This document shows positions 10,248 to 22,734 of a DNA stretch of 64,000 nucleotides, piece after piece (position 1 is the stretch's first letter; every line of letters begins with the position of its first letter). The position numbers and the translations under genes are program-made. This DNA comes from Molossus alvarezi (lineage: Eukaryota; Chordata; Mammalia; Chiroptera; Molossidae), in contig CM073897.1 in NCBI GenBank assembly GCA_037176705.1, positions 42,224,488-42,288,487 of the forward strand, written 5' to 3'. The notes beneath the pieces are model-generated. The model was not told the origin of the DNA. It saw only the letters and a program-made list of their open reading frames with translations, and searched no databases.

Positions 10248-10694
10248 ACCCACACTTTGATTCAGAAATTCTGGACAAGAAATCTCTATGTCCCTGTTCC
10301 TCACTACTCTGGTCTAAGCGTGGAATCCAAGTGCGGAATTCTTTCTACCACGCTCTCCAGAGGCAGGCATATATTTTTATATACACATATGGGCAGGGGT
10401 ATTGGCTTCATTCTCAGAACAAACACCCAGCTATTTTACCAGCCATGGAGTAGAGAGGGAAGCCAGAGAGCCAGGAACCCAGCTCAGAGGCAGGAATGCA
10501 AAGGGCAGAACCAAGGCCCTCAGACCAGCTCCTCTGGGGGAAGCCAAAGACCAGCCCTGGGAGGAACTAGAGGCAGGCAGAGTATAGAAGGAAGAGATGA
10601 CACCTGCTCAAAACAAGAGACTAGTTGTCAGCTCAGCAGGCAGTGGCCACCACAGACACAGAGGATAACTCTGTACTTAGGGTCCAAAATGATT

Positions 10695-11125
10695 TCCTAA
10701 GAACTTAGTATGTGCCAGGCACAGCTAGAAATGGAGACACAGAGGTAAGTGCTACTTCACTTCTCTTAGATAGTATCTGTACCATTTTATGGATCAGGAC
10801 CTGAGGCTTGGTGACAGAAAGGCCATGATAAATGCAGAGCCCTGTGCTGCGCTCCACCAGGGATGTGGACATGAATTTTTTATTTTTATTTTTTATCAAA
10901 TCGTGTACATCAGTTTTCTAGCATAGCGCCTGCCAGCTAGCAATCGGCTGTAAATATTCAGTCTCTTTATAATTTGCAAAGAACTGCCTTGTACACGGTC
11001 TTGTTTGATTCTCACCATTACTTTATGTAATATTTATTACCTGCACTTACATATGGGGAAAGCAGTTCAAAGTGTTCCAGTGACTTGGGTAAGTCACCCC
11101 TGAAGTAACTGTGGAGCTGAGATAG
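10695..11125 (-). repeat. Two degraded MIR-like fragments
   Basis: ACTTAGTATGTGCCAGGCAC with CATTTTATGGATCAGGACCT, and further on GATTCTCACCATTACTTTAT with ATGGGGAAAGCAG, look like reverse-strand MIR pieces. Boundaries are approximate. Confidence 0.5.
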
Positions 11126-12039
11126 GAAGTGAGGTGTCCGGGCCCCAAATGCCTCCCTCTCTCTATGCCACTCAGTCGTTTATTTGTTCCTTCATTTGAC
11201 AATCCATTTTTTGAAGCAAATAAACTGCAGCAAGGCAGTCAGCTCAGAGTGTTTTTATAAAGACACGGCATGCTCAGGAGGACAGGAGAGGGGCTCCGAG
11301 CCCCCCGGGCACCTTAGAATGTGGAAGCAGGAGGGACCACGAGAATGGAGGCTCCTCCCTCCGTGTGGGTGCTGGGACATTAACCGCAGCACGGTCGTCA
11401 CTAATAGGGAGGTGAGCCCAGACGAGCGTGGTACTGGGTCTGGTCTAGAACATCAGGTGGGCACTGGGGCAGCCAGGGCCTTCTCCAAGAGCACACTGCT
11501 CGTTCCCTCCCAGGTGCCTTCGTGCACTGGGGGCACAGCGCTCCCCTTCCTTCCCTCCCCCCTCCTCCCGCTCTCCCCCCCCCCGGTGCCCTCTTCCCCC
11601 TCATCCCACTCATCAGGGAGCCATCTCTTCATCATCATGACAGGCAGAAAGGTCTGGGCAAGCAGGTCCCCAAGGTGCCACCGGACCAGAGGGCATCAAA
11701 TATTTAGCAGCAAGTGTTGACAAGAAATGGGTTTTAGGAAATGGAAGATTCCCCTGTCACTTTAGAGTAAACTGTGCCCCTGATGCGGCTGAAGGCGGCT
11801 GAGCCACCGTGCTCGGAGGGCTGGGGAGTGTGGCGGAGCGGCTGGCCGGCTGCCTGGCCTCAGGCTCCCAGTTCTGTGAGGACACAAGGAGACTGGGAAG
11901 CAGGGCCTGAGGATCGCACGGGGAGGAAATGAGGAAGGGCTGCTCCGTCCTGAGGATGGGCCGCCGAGCTAAAGGGGCAGGTGAAGGGGGCCGCGTCTCC
12001 TGTGTACGTAATTTACTGGGGGTTCTTTGTACATTCATT

Positions 12040-12440
12040 CACGCCACGTGTACATTGTAGGAAATATAAAATGTTAAAAATGACACAGAAGAAAGTTAAG
12101 ATTACCTCTAATCCCAATATGCTTAACATCTCGGTGTCTATCCCTCCAGTTTTTAATCTCCTCTCTATCCGTATCCATCTAATTGATTGACCTCAACTGG
12201 GGTCACGCTGTACTTACAATCGGTAACCTGTTCTTCCTGCACAATACATGGCAAACAGCTTCTGATGTTGTTAAATAGTCAGCTGTAACGTCATTTATAA
12301 AGGCTACACGGAATATTCCAACTTATGCGTGAACTAAATTTATTTTGCCAGTTCTCTGTCCTCGGCATTTGGGTTGGTTCCAGTTTCCACCATCATTTAA
12401 AATGGCTGTGGAAAACGCCCTTGTAGACGATGGTGTACAA
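12040..12440 (-). repeat. Old L1 fragment
   Basis: TTTAAAATGGCTGTGGAAAA, GGTTGGTTCCAGTTTCCACC and CTCTAATCCCAATATGCTTA resemble the reverse complement of an ancient L1 ORF2 3' region. It is strongly diverged. Confidence 0.55.
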
Positions 12441-13054
12441 GATCGAACTCCTGGAAAGAAATGTCTCATCTGAAGGTGTACACTGTTTAAATAAGTTCAA
12501 ATCAGACCGCATGCCAGCAGCTCACAGGGGACTCAGGAACCACTGACCATGGACGGTCGGTAGGGACCCAGGTGATGAGTCCCTAGGGGTCACATGAACA
12601 CATCAGGTGGCAGCACCTGTCAGCACCTGCAGCCCACGTACGGCATGGCCGGGCCTCTCGGAGACGCAGTTGGCAAGAGCTTCTCTAAGTGCCAGCTCCT
12701 CCCAGTGCGACATACCCAACAGTCCAGCCTGCATCCACTCGACAGGGCTCTCCCGCCTCACCCTGCAGGCCCACGTGCAGACTCACCGTGGTCCCTGCCG
12801 GCTTCACAGCCTGGCTCGGAGGAGGCTCAGACGAGGGGCCAGGACCTCTGAACCCCTCCTCCCATGGCTGGCTCCATTAATCCCTCCCAGGAGCACCTGT
12901 CCTCCATGTACCAGACACCATTATCTAGAGCAGGGCTTCACATTCTGTAGGGATGTTGTGTGAATGCATATTCTGGTTCGGTAGGTGTAGGCGAGACCTG
13001 CTCTTCTGCATGGCTGACTAGCTCCCCGGTGATGTCAGTGCGGAGACAGGATCT

Positions 13055-13470
13055 GGTTGTCATTTCAGCCCCACGTTAGAATCACCCAGGAAGCTGTTGA
13101 CATCATGCCAGGGCCTGAGCCCCACAAGCAGGGATCTGATTTAATTGACCAGGGGTGGGATTTGAGCACTAATACTTTCTAAAATCATTGCAGTTTGCTT
13201 GGCCAGTGTGGCTCAGTGGATTGAGCATCGTCCCATGGACTGAGAGGTCCCAGTTCAATTCCTGGTCAGGGCACATGCTGGGGTTGCAGCTGGATCCCCA
13301 GTGGGGGGCGTGCAAGAGGCAGCCGATCGAGGTTTCTCTCTCACATTCATGTTTCTGTTTCTCTCTCCCTTCCTCTCTCTCTAAAAAAAATCAATAAAAA
13401 CATATTAAAAAATAAATAAAATCACTGCAGGTAATTTGAATGTGTGGCCAAATTTGAGAATCACTGGTCT
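13055..13470. repeat. MER5A-type MITE split by a Ves SINE
   Basis: Left part has TTAGAATCACCCAGGAAGCT and CAGGGCCTGAGCCCCACAAG; right part after the SINE ends AAATTTGAGAATCACTGGTC. This matches the body and terminal repeat of the MER5A/Charlie family, interrupted at 13194-13417. Confidence 0.65.
13194..13417 (+). repeat. Ves-class SINE, tail type 1, TSD visible
   Basis: TTGCTTGGCCAGTGTGGCTC head, TTCAATTCCTGGTCAGGGCA, CT tract, then CTAAAAAAAATCAATAAAAA tail. Duplicated 13-mers AAAATCATTGCAG (13181) and AAAATCACTGCAG (13418) differ at one base. It landed in a MER5-type element. Confidence 0.94.
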
Positions 13471-13663
13471 GAAACTGTGTCAGAGAGGGGCCATGGTTAT
13501 TCTGTCTTTACATCCCCAGCACCTAGCCATGTGTTAATCCATGAACTCAAGAACTGAGGAGTCATCTTTCATACAAAACTCATATCAACAGTTCATGAAG
13601 AGTTTCTCTTAAGCCCCTGGGCAACACCTATTTTAGTCTCTAGACTCCCTCTGCCTCCCCCCA

Positions 13664-13676
13664 CCCCCCCCCCCCC
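13664..13676. repeat. C13 homopolymer
   Basis: A run of 13 C preceded by further C-rich sequence in the intron. Confidence 0.9.
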
Positions 13677-13686
13677 AGCATCATCT

Positions 13687-13832
13687 GAGCGCTTCCTGTG
13701 GGTCAGGCACTCCGCAGTATGGTCATTCCTGTTTTACAGATGTGAATACTGAGACTCAGGGAGGCAAAGGAACCTGCCCAAGGTCCTGACTGGTGAGGCA
13801 GGGGTGTGAGCGCAGGCCCGTCTGGCTCCAAA
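13687..13832 (-). repeat. MIR SINE
   Basis: GAGCGCTTCCTGTGGGTCAG, then TGTTTTACAGATGTGAATAC and CTGCCCAAGGTCCTGACTGG match the reverse-strand MIR core. Confidence 0.75.
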
Positions 13833-14111
13833 GTTTGTCTCTTGTCTACGTTTCTGTTTCTTTGCTTGTTTTCTATTTGTTCTTCATGTTTCGTCGATGT
13901 AATGGAGACCTCCAGATGTCTCCGTGGCAGGTCTTGCACGATTTCACTCTGATCGGGCGCCTGATGCCTGTTGTGGATGACGTGCTGCTGTGAGGATCAG
14001 GCAGGACTCCCGTGAAGGCACTCGGGACACTGTCGCGGACTGTATGGGGGGTGGGACAATTACTGGTGGGCACCTTGCCAGGCATTTGAGTGTTGGTGTC
14101 TCCATTGTCAG

Positions 14112-14989
14112 GTTCGCTTGGAGTGGCCCACAGACTTAGCCATCAACCCGATGGACAACTCCCTCTATGTCCTCGACAACAACGTGGTCCTGCAGATCTC
14201 CGAAAACCACCAGGTGCGCATTGTCGCGGGGAGGCCCATGCACTGCCAGGTGCCCGGCATCGACCACTTCCTGCTGAGCAGGGTGGCCATCCATGCCACC
14301 CTGGAGTCCGCCACCGCCTTGGCTGTCTCTCACAACGGAGTCCTGTATATCGCTGAGACCGATGAGAAGAAGATCAACCGAATCAGGCAGGTCACCACTG
14401 GCGGAGAGATCTCGCTAGTTGCCGGGGCCCCCAGTGGCTGTGACTGTAAAAATGATGCCAACTGTGATTGTTTCTCTGGAGATGACGGTTATGCCAAGGA
14501 TGCAAAGCTGAATACCCCATCCTCCCTGGCTGTATGTGCTGACGGGGAGCTCTATGTGGCCGACCTCGGGAATATCCGAATTCGGTTTATCAGGAAGAAC
14601 AAACCTTTCCTCAACAACCAGAACATGTATGAACTGTCCTCACCCATCGACCAGGAGCTCTACCTGTTTGATACCAGTGGCAAACACCTGTACACCCAGA
14701 GTCTGCCCACAGGGGATTACCTATACAACTTCACCTACACTGGGGATGGGGACATCACACTCATCACAGACAATAATGGCAACATGGTGAACGTCCGCCG
14801 AGACTCTACTGGGATGCCCCTCTGGCTGGTGGTCCCAGATGGCCAGGTGTACTGGGTCACTATGGGCACCAACAGTGCACTCAGAAGTGTGACTACACAA
14901 GGACATGAGTTGGCCATGATGACATACCATGGGAACTCCGGCCTTCTGGCAACGAAAAGCAATGAAAATGGATGGACAACATTTTATGA
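14112..14989 (+). CDS. TENM4: TENM4 coding exon, end of NHL propeller and start of YD shell
   Basis: An 878-bp exon with acceptor CATTGTCAG at 14103-14111 and donor GTAAGT at 14990. It encodes 292 residues and the first two bases of a split glutamate codon. It opens [20 protein letters not shown] and contains three NHL-like blades: [34 protein letters not shown] and [21 protein letters not shown] cysteine-rich insert ([18 protein letters not shown]) sits between the second and third, as in other teneurins. After [20 protein letters not shown] the sequence changes to YD-shell repeats ([20 protein letters not shown]). One N-glycosylation sequon (NFT) is present. The exon ends GWTTFYE across the junction. 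No stop or frameshift. Confidence 0.97.
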
Positions 14990-15167
14990 GTAAGTATCAG
15001 GCAAGGCCACTTCATGGTTTTGTTTTGTGAGATGTAGGATTAGAGGTGAACTTGATGGTGTGTTAATTTTTGGTATTTCAGTTTAGTTCAGGGTTTGGGT
15101 TGCAAACCATTACCTGTAATATGTTCTGCATGTTCATATTCAAGATGATTGCTCTTAGGAAGGAACA

Positions 15168-15320
15168 TGGTGCAATGGAAAAGGCATGAGCTTTGTAGTC
15201 ATAGGAGTTGGGCTTGAATCCCAGCTTTCCCAAGGACTTAATCTCTCAAGACCTCAGTTTCCACATCTGTAAAATGGAAACAATGAATACCTTCCCAAAT
15301 ACCACAAGGAGGTGATGTAG
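15168..15320 (+). repeat. MIR SINE
   Basis: GGGCTTGAATCCCAGCTTTC then CCTCAGTTTCCACATCTGTA and AAATGGAAACAATGAATACC follow the forward MIR core. Confidence 0.8.
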
Positions 15321-16136
15321 ATGAAAAGTACTTGACAGAGTGCTAGCATCTTCATGTGACCACTGTCCAGAAATATAGCAACGGGGAGAGGAACAGTTCC
15401 ATGTGGATGAATTGGCCAATAATCCAAGCTCACATCTCCAGTTAAATTTTTTTTTTTTTTTACTTTGACCATTTTGGATGGAATTTATGAAGTACTTTAC
15501 ATGTCTCCCTTCTCAAATGCACTATACAGACATAAAGAAATCTTTCTTTTTATGAGTCCAGGTTGTTAATAAGGAACACCCACAATTACGTAGTGTGCTG
15601 TAATACAAAGAGAGAGCAAGGCAGTAAGCCTGCAGAACCCTTCGCCCCTGCCCAAAATGGTTCTACACTTTCTTTTCTTAGCTCCTGTGTCTAATCGGTA
15701 TAGTTTTACTGCTTCCTCCCTCCGTGTGGTGCTGTTGAGTCACTATTTGTTTCTGTAGCAGGGCCCCCCTAAAGTAGCTCACTTCCCCTCTCTTCATCCA
15801 GGATAGGGCTTCCTCAGTGATGTGGTCAGAGAACCAGAGTTCAGTTTATTCCAATCCTGTTCCAAATCAGCTTAACAATAACCCACAACCTTCGGACCAA
15901 CTCCTGTTCCAAATCAAATACACCTGAGATGTTCCTCTGAGAGCTATTGTAATCAATGGACTTTGTAATGTCTCTGTTCTACTTAGACTTTAAGCATCGT
16001 TTAGGGTCTCAGCCATGTTCCAGACAGCTGGGACTGCTGAACATGCGGCCCGTAGGTAAGCATGCAGGAGATGGGGAAGGAACTAGCCTGCTTGTGCATC
16101 AGATACGGGCGAGGAACCACATGATTTAATCTTAAT

Positions 16137-16310
16137 ATGGAGTTTAGGATTTAATCCTCACAACAGCTCTGGAAAATTCGTTTTACTGAAATTGGAACCG
16201 AGGCTCAGCGAGGCTCGTTTGTCCACTGTTACATAGTGAGAACGTGGCGGAACCGGGATCACAACCCAAGTCTGTCTGCTGCCAGGCCTCCTGCTGGTTC
16301 AGCTCTGCCC
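16137..16310 (-). repeat. MIR SINE
   Basis: TTTAATCCTCACAACAGCTC, ACCGAGGCTCAGCGAGGCTC and GGAACCGGGATCACAACCCA follow the reverse MIR order. Confidence 0.7.
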
Positions 16311-16399
16311 TGCTTCCCGCTGCTATTTGTTAATCCCAAATGAACTTGAAGCTTTGAACCGTAAATTTTTCTTAAGCTTGATCAAGCATCAGTTCCTCA

Positions 16400-16640
16400 C
16401 AGTCCTAGAATCCAAAGGAAAAGGAGATGTAATAGACTTTTAAATACAATTTGCACCAAAAAATGTCACAGCGATTTGTACAAAGTTCACTGGCTTAATT
16501 CCTTTCTCCAAACAAGGGCCTTGTTAATTATAAAGAAAAGACAAAGATCCAGGAAAACAGCAATTATCTTGATTAACTCATTGAAATGGAAGTACGCTAT
16601 ATAATTCCATCTTCCCCCATTGCCCGATGGAACTCTCTTA
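16400..16640. promoter_or_regulatory. Candidate intronic regulatory element (unproven)
   Basis: A repeat-free AT-rich block with TTGTTAATTATAAAG, ACAAAG (SOX/TCF-like), and CTTGATTAACTCATTG homeodomain/HNF1-like words packed together. Its look is that of conserved non-coding enhancers near developmental genes. Conservation was not tested. Confidence 0.3.
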
Positions 16641-17007
16641 TATATTATTTAGCCAATACAGGGGTTTCTTTGTCAGAGCATGGCTATGCACTCAATTAGT
16701 TCCCAAGGTCACTCTCTAATCCCAAACTGAATGCTCACACATCACTGCAACCGTTACTCTCCACCAATCCCGAAATCTAAAACCATTTCCTACAACTCTA
16801 CCAAAAGGGTCCCATTTCCCCCTCCCTGGTCCCCGATGAAATACACAGCCAGGGTTGAGGTTTTACTAAGAAGGAGAAGTTAGTACAGTCACTTTTTGTG
16901 AAATCGTATTTGGAATCCCAAAGTGTCCACTAAAGACCATTACCCAGGAGTGGAGGATAATAGCCCTAAAATAATAAGAGAAACTCACTCTTTATTTTTT
17001 TTTTTTT

Positions 17008-17196
17008 TTGAGGTCCTACTGTGTGCCAGGCTCTTTCTCATTTAATTTTCAAAGCAACCTCAGATGGTAGAAATTAACATCCACATTTGTTAGAGGGTGA
17101 CTGAGACACAGAGAGATTAGGTAAGTCGTCTGTCTAAAGTCACCATGAGCACTTGGCAGAGCCAGAACACAAATCTGTGTTCTTTAAACCACACTG
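17008..17196 (-). repeat. MIR SINE
   Basis: GAGGTCCTACTGTGTGCCAG, TTTAATTTTCAAAGCAACCT and ACTGAGACACAGAGAGATTA read as reverse-strand MIR. Confidence 0.78.
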
Positions 17197-17349
17197 ACTG
17201 GGTTCACCTTAAGTTCTCTGTGGCTTATCTGCATAGAAATAATATCTATTTCATAGCAGTAGTCTGAGTTGAAAATTTCAAAGAGCTAAAACATGGAAAA
17301 CTCAATGCCTTACTCATCATAAACACTCAAATGGTAGCTGCTGTTGTCA

Positions 17350-17380
17350 TTATTATTATTGTTATTATTATTATTATTTC
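17350..17380. repeat. (TTA)n microsatellite
   Basis: A short ATT/TTA trinucleotide run with one G interruption, at the tail of a MIR-like segment. Confidence 0.85.
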
Positions 17381-18749
17381 AAGTAGTATTAGTGGCAGTA
17401 CCAGTAATTGCGGAAATGTTGTTTGGACATGAAAGATATTACCCGGGAGCAGCTTCAAGTAAACAAATCAAAGGAGCAGACGCAAGTTGTACTTGAATGA
17501 GGTAGGGAATTAGAGGTCAGAGCAGAAGAGCAGGATCAAGTGTCAAGTCTTGGGGATCAGAAGTAGGAAAGGGTCAGGTCCCTGAGAATACCCACAATGG
17601 GCTGGGGAAAGGCATGCAGAGGGGTCGAGAAAAATAGGTTCAGCTCAGATCGTGAGCAAAGTGAGTGTACCAGAGAGCTGTTCCCGCTGGATGATAGCCC
17701 TGTGACTCAGGGGCACGCTGGTGGGCTTCCAGCCACATCTCAACCGGACAGAAATAATGCTGGCTTTATCCTATTTCAGGGCCATTGTCCAGATCAAAAA
17801 AAAACTAAATAAACTCTGAAAGTAAAACTACTTTGCAAACTATGAAGCTCCCAAGAAGTAAAATTGTGATATTATTATCATTATGGTATTTTTTAACATA
17901 GATTTGGACAGATTTTTCCAATACACTCTTGTTCTGGTGTATTTTCTACTTTGGCTCCATGAGGCAGCCTAGAGGATTTCAACCCACAGGCTCTAATATT
18001 TAAAAAAAAAAAAAAAATCAGCCCAGGCTTGACTGTGACATGGGCTAGTACTAAAATGAGTTTTAAGTTGGCTTTATCGATCCTTTCAACAGATTAAATA
18101 ATACATGTAACATAAACATCACACACTTCAGAGCAACTTGACTTGAAGAGTTCACAGTTCTGGGGATCAAGGTTAGTTTCTTTCCCTCGGCCCGCAGATC
18201 TACTGGTAGAAAACTTCAAAGGAATCTATAATGCAACCTTCATCTCCAATGTGTGGCATCATTAATTTCAGACTTGGGCTCTGGGGCCGATGGCATTTGA
18301 TATCCAAGCAAATGGCCTGATGAGCGTGAGGCAGGTTCCAAAATTGGCTTGCTGAGTAGGCCTGAGCACTCAGCTCCCCAACTTTCATAGGGGGGGTGTG
18401 ACTCTGGCACCCCGTGACAGCCCATCATAGTTATTCTCACACTAACTACTGTGAGACCCTAACTCATTTATCTCTGTATCAAGCTTAGGGCTTGCCACGT
18501 AGTAGGTGCTCAATAAGTATTTAATGAATGAAATACAAATTCAGGGGGGAAAGGAGATAAAAATGGAAGACAAAAACATGCTGTAATTAGAATCCCAGAT
18601 TCGAATCCCAGCTTCAGCACTGTCACTGCCCCCAGCACGAGGTAGATTCAACTCAAATGGTTCAGATGAAGAGCCTGGCTTCTGGATTTTGCTGAGGATG
18701 TAAGAGCTAGAAAGAGCATTGTTCCTCACCTAACAAAGAAATAAGCCAG

Positions 18750-20120
18750 ACAAATGACAAATTCACAAGTTTTCCTTAAACTCCTTCTCTGGGGTCGCGG
18801 GGCAATAAACTGACCAAATCCAAGGAAAAACAGACTCCTGAAGAGAAAGACAAGATGTGAGCACGAGCTTACCTGGGTAAACGCAGCCAGTCACCAGTAA
18901 GAAGACTCCAGCTAGGGTGGTTGGTAAATTCACAAATGCTATGTGTATACTGTCGAGAGAGTATGGAGCCCTTGAGGGCTGCACACATGGAGTCTACATT
19001 CTCTCCAGAACTTTTCTCCTCAACCCCCATCAAGTACTCTTTAAAAAGTAGAGAAATATTTAAGAAAGTGTCCCTTGTATACCAGTATGCCTGGAGCAGT
19101 TGCTGAGGTAGGGACACAGGCTCTACCCAGACTCTTCTCACTTTACTCCCCTGTGCAACAAAAACCTTCATCTGTGGAGAGGGGGGCAACCAACACTCTA
19201 CTCCTTCAGCACTGGTGGAGACCCATTACAGCTGAATGAGGGAAGAAAACATGTTTTAAGCTTCTTCTAGGAGGGAGTAACCTATAATGGGCCCAGAATT
19301 GCAGCCTGAAAAAAGACAAGAACACTAAAGAGGCCATACCCCTGTGGCTCAGGGACATGTGGGTAGATAAGACTGAGGCTTAAGCAGAGCAATAGAAAAC
19401 TCTCTCAGGCTCACCAACCCCTACCACTAGCTAAAAAGCTAAATGCAACAAGTAAAAAGCAGAGTACTGTTGAGAAAGAAATAAGAAAGGGACAAGAGCA
19501 TGGAAAGGGACCCTCTCTGAGGAGCAGCACAGAGAGGGAACCTAAAGCTGAGGATGGAGTCGACATTGAGGGAGAAAGCAAGTTCAGCACCCTAAACACA
19601 AGGTGGTTAGAGGAGATTAAAGCCTGTGATGCACTAAGGCCAGCCATAGAAACAACCAACTTTAAAGCCAGTTCAAATCCTCCCATAGTAACTCATACAC
19701 CCTCACTGAAGTCATAGCAGAAGGAAACGCATACCCATCTTCAAGCATAAAACCTGTTACCTCAGTCTCTACTGTGCTACACAAGATGTGAGACTTTTGA
19801 CTAAACATAAAAAAAGGAGACAAAAAAAAAGTGCAACACACGCCCCAGAGACAAAGAAAACATCAGAACCACACTCAGATATAACACAGAGGTTAAAACC
19901 CTCTTTCAGGGATTTTAAAATAACTGTAATTATGTTAAAGGCTCTAATGGAAAAGGTGAATAATATACAAGAGCAGATAGATAGTTCCAGCAGAGAAATG
20001 GAAACTCTAAGAGAAAATAAAATGGAAATGCTAGACCTGAACGACTCGGTTACAGAGATGAAGAATGCCTATGATGGACTTATCAGCAGGCTTGACACAG
20101 CTGAGGGAAGAAGATAGGTC
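18750..20120 (+). repeat. L1/HAL1-type 5' region and ORF1 remnant
   Basis: A 110-codon open frame at 19788-20117 encodes a lysine/glutamate-rich coiled coil with MLKALMEKVNNIQEQ and TEMKNAYDGLISRLDTAEGR, the conserved ORF1 protein segment of mammalian L1 and half-L1 elements. The upstream kilobase (for example AGATAAGACTGAGGCTTAAG) resembles an L1 5' UTR. After 20118 the ORF1 reading is lost, so the RNA-binding domain is missing. Related text returns at about 21170-21420, which suggests one element broken by later insertions. It cannot be an active element. Confidence 0.65.
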
Positions 20121-20552
20121 AATAGAAATCACCCCGTGTCTCGAATAATAATCCTGATGTTGATCAACAAGACTGAACAAAGTGCCCTGGTTATCAAAAG
20201 ACTACTTTAGGTTCACTTGAGATTTAACAGAAATATTTTTAGTTCATAGCTATATATAATTCAAGTCATTTGAGTGATGGCTTCTTTGTTTATATCTGCC
20301 TGCAGTGATATAAGTTCCAAGTGGTCAAGAACTCCCACCTACAGCATCTATTTTGTTTTGTAACAGTTTTATTGAGATATAATTCACATATAATAACATA
20401 GCACCTATTTTGAAACAATGTTCAAAATTATAATTATAGTTCAAGTAAACTCTGGACCTATTTTCAAAATAAATTGAAATTATGATTACTGTTATATAAG
20501 CAAAATGAAAAATCATTAAAGTCTTGAGACAAGATCTTTTGTCTAATACAAA

Positions 20553-20554
<2 letters not shown>

Positions 20555-20597
<43 letters not shown>

Positions 20598-20602
20598 CAC
20601 AC
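20555..20602. repeat. (AT)n(AC)n microsatellite
   Basis: ATATATAT followed by about 16 AC units and then ATATATACACAC. Confidence 0.95.
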
Positions 20603-20853
20603 TACCAAATTGAAATGAAATTGTGGAACAGAGACCAAATTATGAAAATAAAAGTACAAGTCTTCAAAAACAAAAACAAAACAGACTGAAATACAAAGAG
20701 AAAAACAAGTGGAAAAAATACAGAACTGGGTATTCAAGAGCTGGGGGATAATATCAGTTGATTTACTATACATGGAATTGGAATTCCAGGAGAAGAGAGA
20801 AAAAATAAGGCAGAAGGAATGTTTGAGGATTTGATGATCAAGAATTATCTATA

Positions 20854-21100
20854 CAGCTGGTGTGGCTGTATAGTGGTTGAGCATCAACCCATGCACCAAG
20901 AGGTTTCCGGTTTGATTCCTGGCCAGGACACATGCCTGGGTTGTGGGCCTGATCCCCAGTGTGGGGCATGCTGGAGGTGGCCAACCAATGTTCTCTCTCA
21001 TCAATGTTTCCATCTCTCTCTCCCTCTCCCTTTCTCTCTCTCTAAAATCAATAAGGGGAAAAAATTTTAAACCAAGAACCTATATTAAAAAAAAAGAAGA
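20854..21100 (+). repeat. Ves-class SINE, tail type 1, TSD visible
   Basis: Head GCTGGTGTGGCTGTATAGTG, middle TTTGATTCCTGGCCAGGACA, CT tract and CTAAAATCAATAAGGG tail. The 13-mers AGAATTATCTATA (20841) and AGAATTATCCATA (21101) differ at one base. Confidence 0.92.
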
Positions 21101-21169
21101 AGAATTATCCATAAATAATGACAGACACCAAACCACAGACCTAAAAAGGTCAGAGAATACCAAGCAGAA

Positions 21170-21420
21170 TAAACACTCACACACATAGGCATATATTCAA
21201 ACTGCTGAATACAAAAGAAAAAGAGAAAATCTTGAGAGCAGCTGGGGACGGGGGAGGCATTTCAAGTAGAGGAACAAAGATAAGAATTGCAGCAGACTTC
21301 TCATCAGAAACCATACAAGCTAGAAGACAGCAGTGCTGGAAGAAAAAGAAAAAAACCTGTCAACCCAGAATTCTACACCCAGCAGAAACATCTTTCAAAT
21401 AAAGAAATGTTATAGAGGTA
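21170..21420 (+). repeat. HAL1-like downstream segment
   Basis: GGCATATATTCAAACTGCTG, AGAAACCATACAAGCTAGAA and AACCCAGAATTCTACACCCA are characteristic words of HAL1/L1-derived repeats after ORF1. It probably belongs with the ORF1 remnant ending at 20120. Confidence 0.5.
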
Positions 21421-22734
21421 TAGACAGGGATAAGGGAACCAAGAAAGGAAGGTGAGGTATCCAGGCACTAATAATAGCGAACAGCCATGATCAGGCTGAA
21501 GGGCAAAACAGGGAAGGAATAGGATATTGTTACTGAATCCCAGTGGAAGCTGTAACCATAGAGGAGAAGTCATCTGGTAGAAGCTATAATTGCAGACAGA
21601 GGCAGTCACTATTAGATAAATGGTACTAAAGGAGATTGGGGAAAGAAAAACTTCTCTAGATCTCTAATTTCTTATGCCAGTGCCTACCATGGACTGAATC
21701 CAATTAGAAGATAGCCCCCCAAAGGACCCCAGTGATGTAGTCTGTGAGGGTCAGCTTTTCTGAGCATAGAGGAGGGCACAGAATGGATCTGAGGGGTGAA
21801 CAGAGAATAGCCAGTGAATAAACAGATACTTACTGGCTCTGTGACATTGTATACATAAGTGTCAGAGCCAGGATTCAACCCCAGATCTACCTGAACCCTT
21901 TCCATCAGATGCACTTGCTGCCAGACACACTGCCTCAAGTACATCATCAGTGAGAGGGAAGACCTACAGTGTGGGGTGAGCGAGGTCTTAGAAATCCTGA
22001 AGGCTAGAATTCATTGTTGGGACTTAATTCTATGGGAAATGGGCAACACAAATTAGTATTTATTGCAGAAGCCATAAAGTATCCTTGCTCTGATACTGAT
22101 ACAGTTTGGGAGAACTAATGATGTAGTGACGCCATTTATTATAGTGACCTGAGACCGAGAGAACTGTCCATATGTATGGGCCATTCTTGTTGATGATGGT
22201 GGTGTTCGAAACATTCATAGAAGAAAGTCATAAAAATCAAATCTTTTATTTCCCAACCAACAAGTCCCAATCAACAAAAGTTAGTATCAGAGAGGCCATT
22301 TGGCATCTTCTTCCACAGCTGCACAGAGTTAAGAGGTTTGAGATGTGAAGTATTGAGTGTGAAGAAGAAAGCTTTGCAGTATGTGTGAAGATACCCTTTA
22401 GTGGTCCTCTTCTGAGAGCCCAGTTCACAGCAACTCTATGAATCTTTTATGTGTTTTCTTTCCCCGTGCTTCAAAGACGCTTTGGGAAAATGGAGTGAAG
22501 AAAAGTCAGTAGAAGGAAATAATAAAAAGCCAATCATCTGGTCATCTCCATCATACCCCCTGAGTGGGGGCTGGCATCACTGAAGGGTCAATTACAGTGG
22601 TATCAAAGCAAAGCATCTTGAAGAGAAAACTGTCAATCTTCTTGACCGAGATTTCCAAACACAGTATTTTCTTTAACATAGTGATGAAACACAAAGGTTT
22701 TGATTTGAAACAGCATCATTTTTATGGGAGGCCT

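Larger units (their letters stand above)
8276..14111 (+). other. TENM4: TENM4 intron
   Basis: A 5.8-kb GT-AG intron in phase 0 (GTAAGG ... CATTGTCAG). It contains a MIR (8736), a Ves SINE with an 18-bp perfect duplication (9429), a G14 homopolymer (10234), MIR-like pieces near 10695-11125, an old L1 fragment (about 12040-12440), a MER5-type element split by a Ves SINE (13055-13470), a C13 run (13664) and another MIR (13687). The block 11140-12030 looks unique, with no recognised signal. Confidence 0.85.

Noticed and set aside
11184..11720. 178-codon plus-strand frame in an intron
   Set aside because: Runs through P/S-rich, C-rich low-complexity DNA; no family signal.
17350..17380. CRISPR-like or tandem-array signal in the TTA and CA repeats
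   Set aside because: Simple microsatellites in a mammalian intron; no spacer structure.
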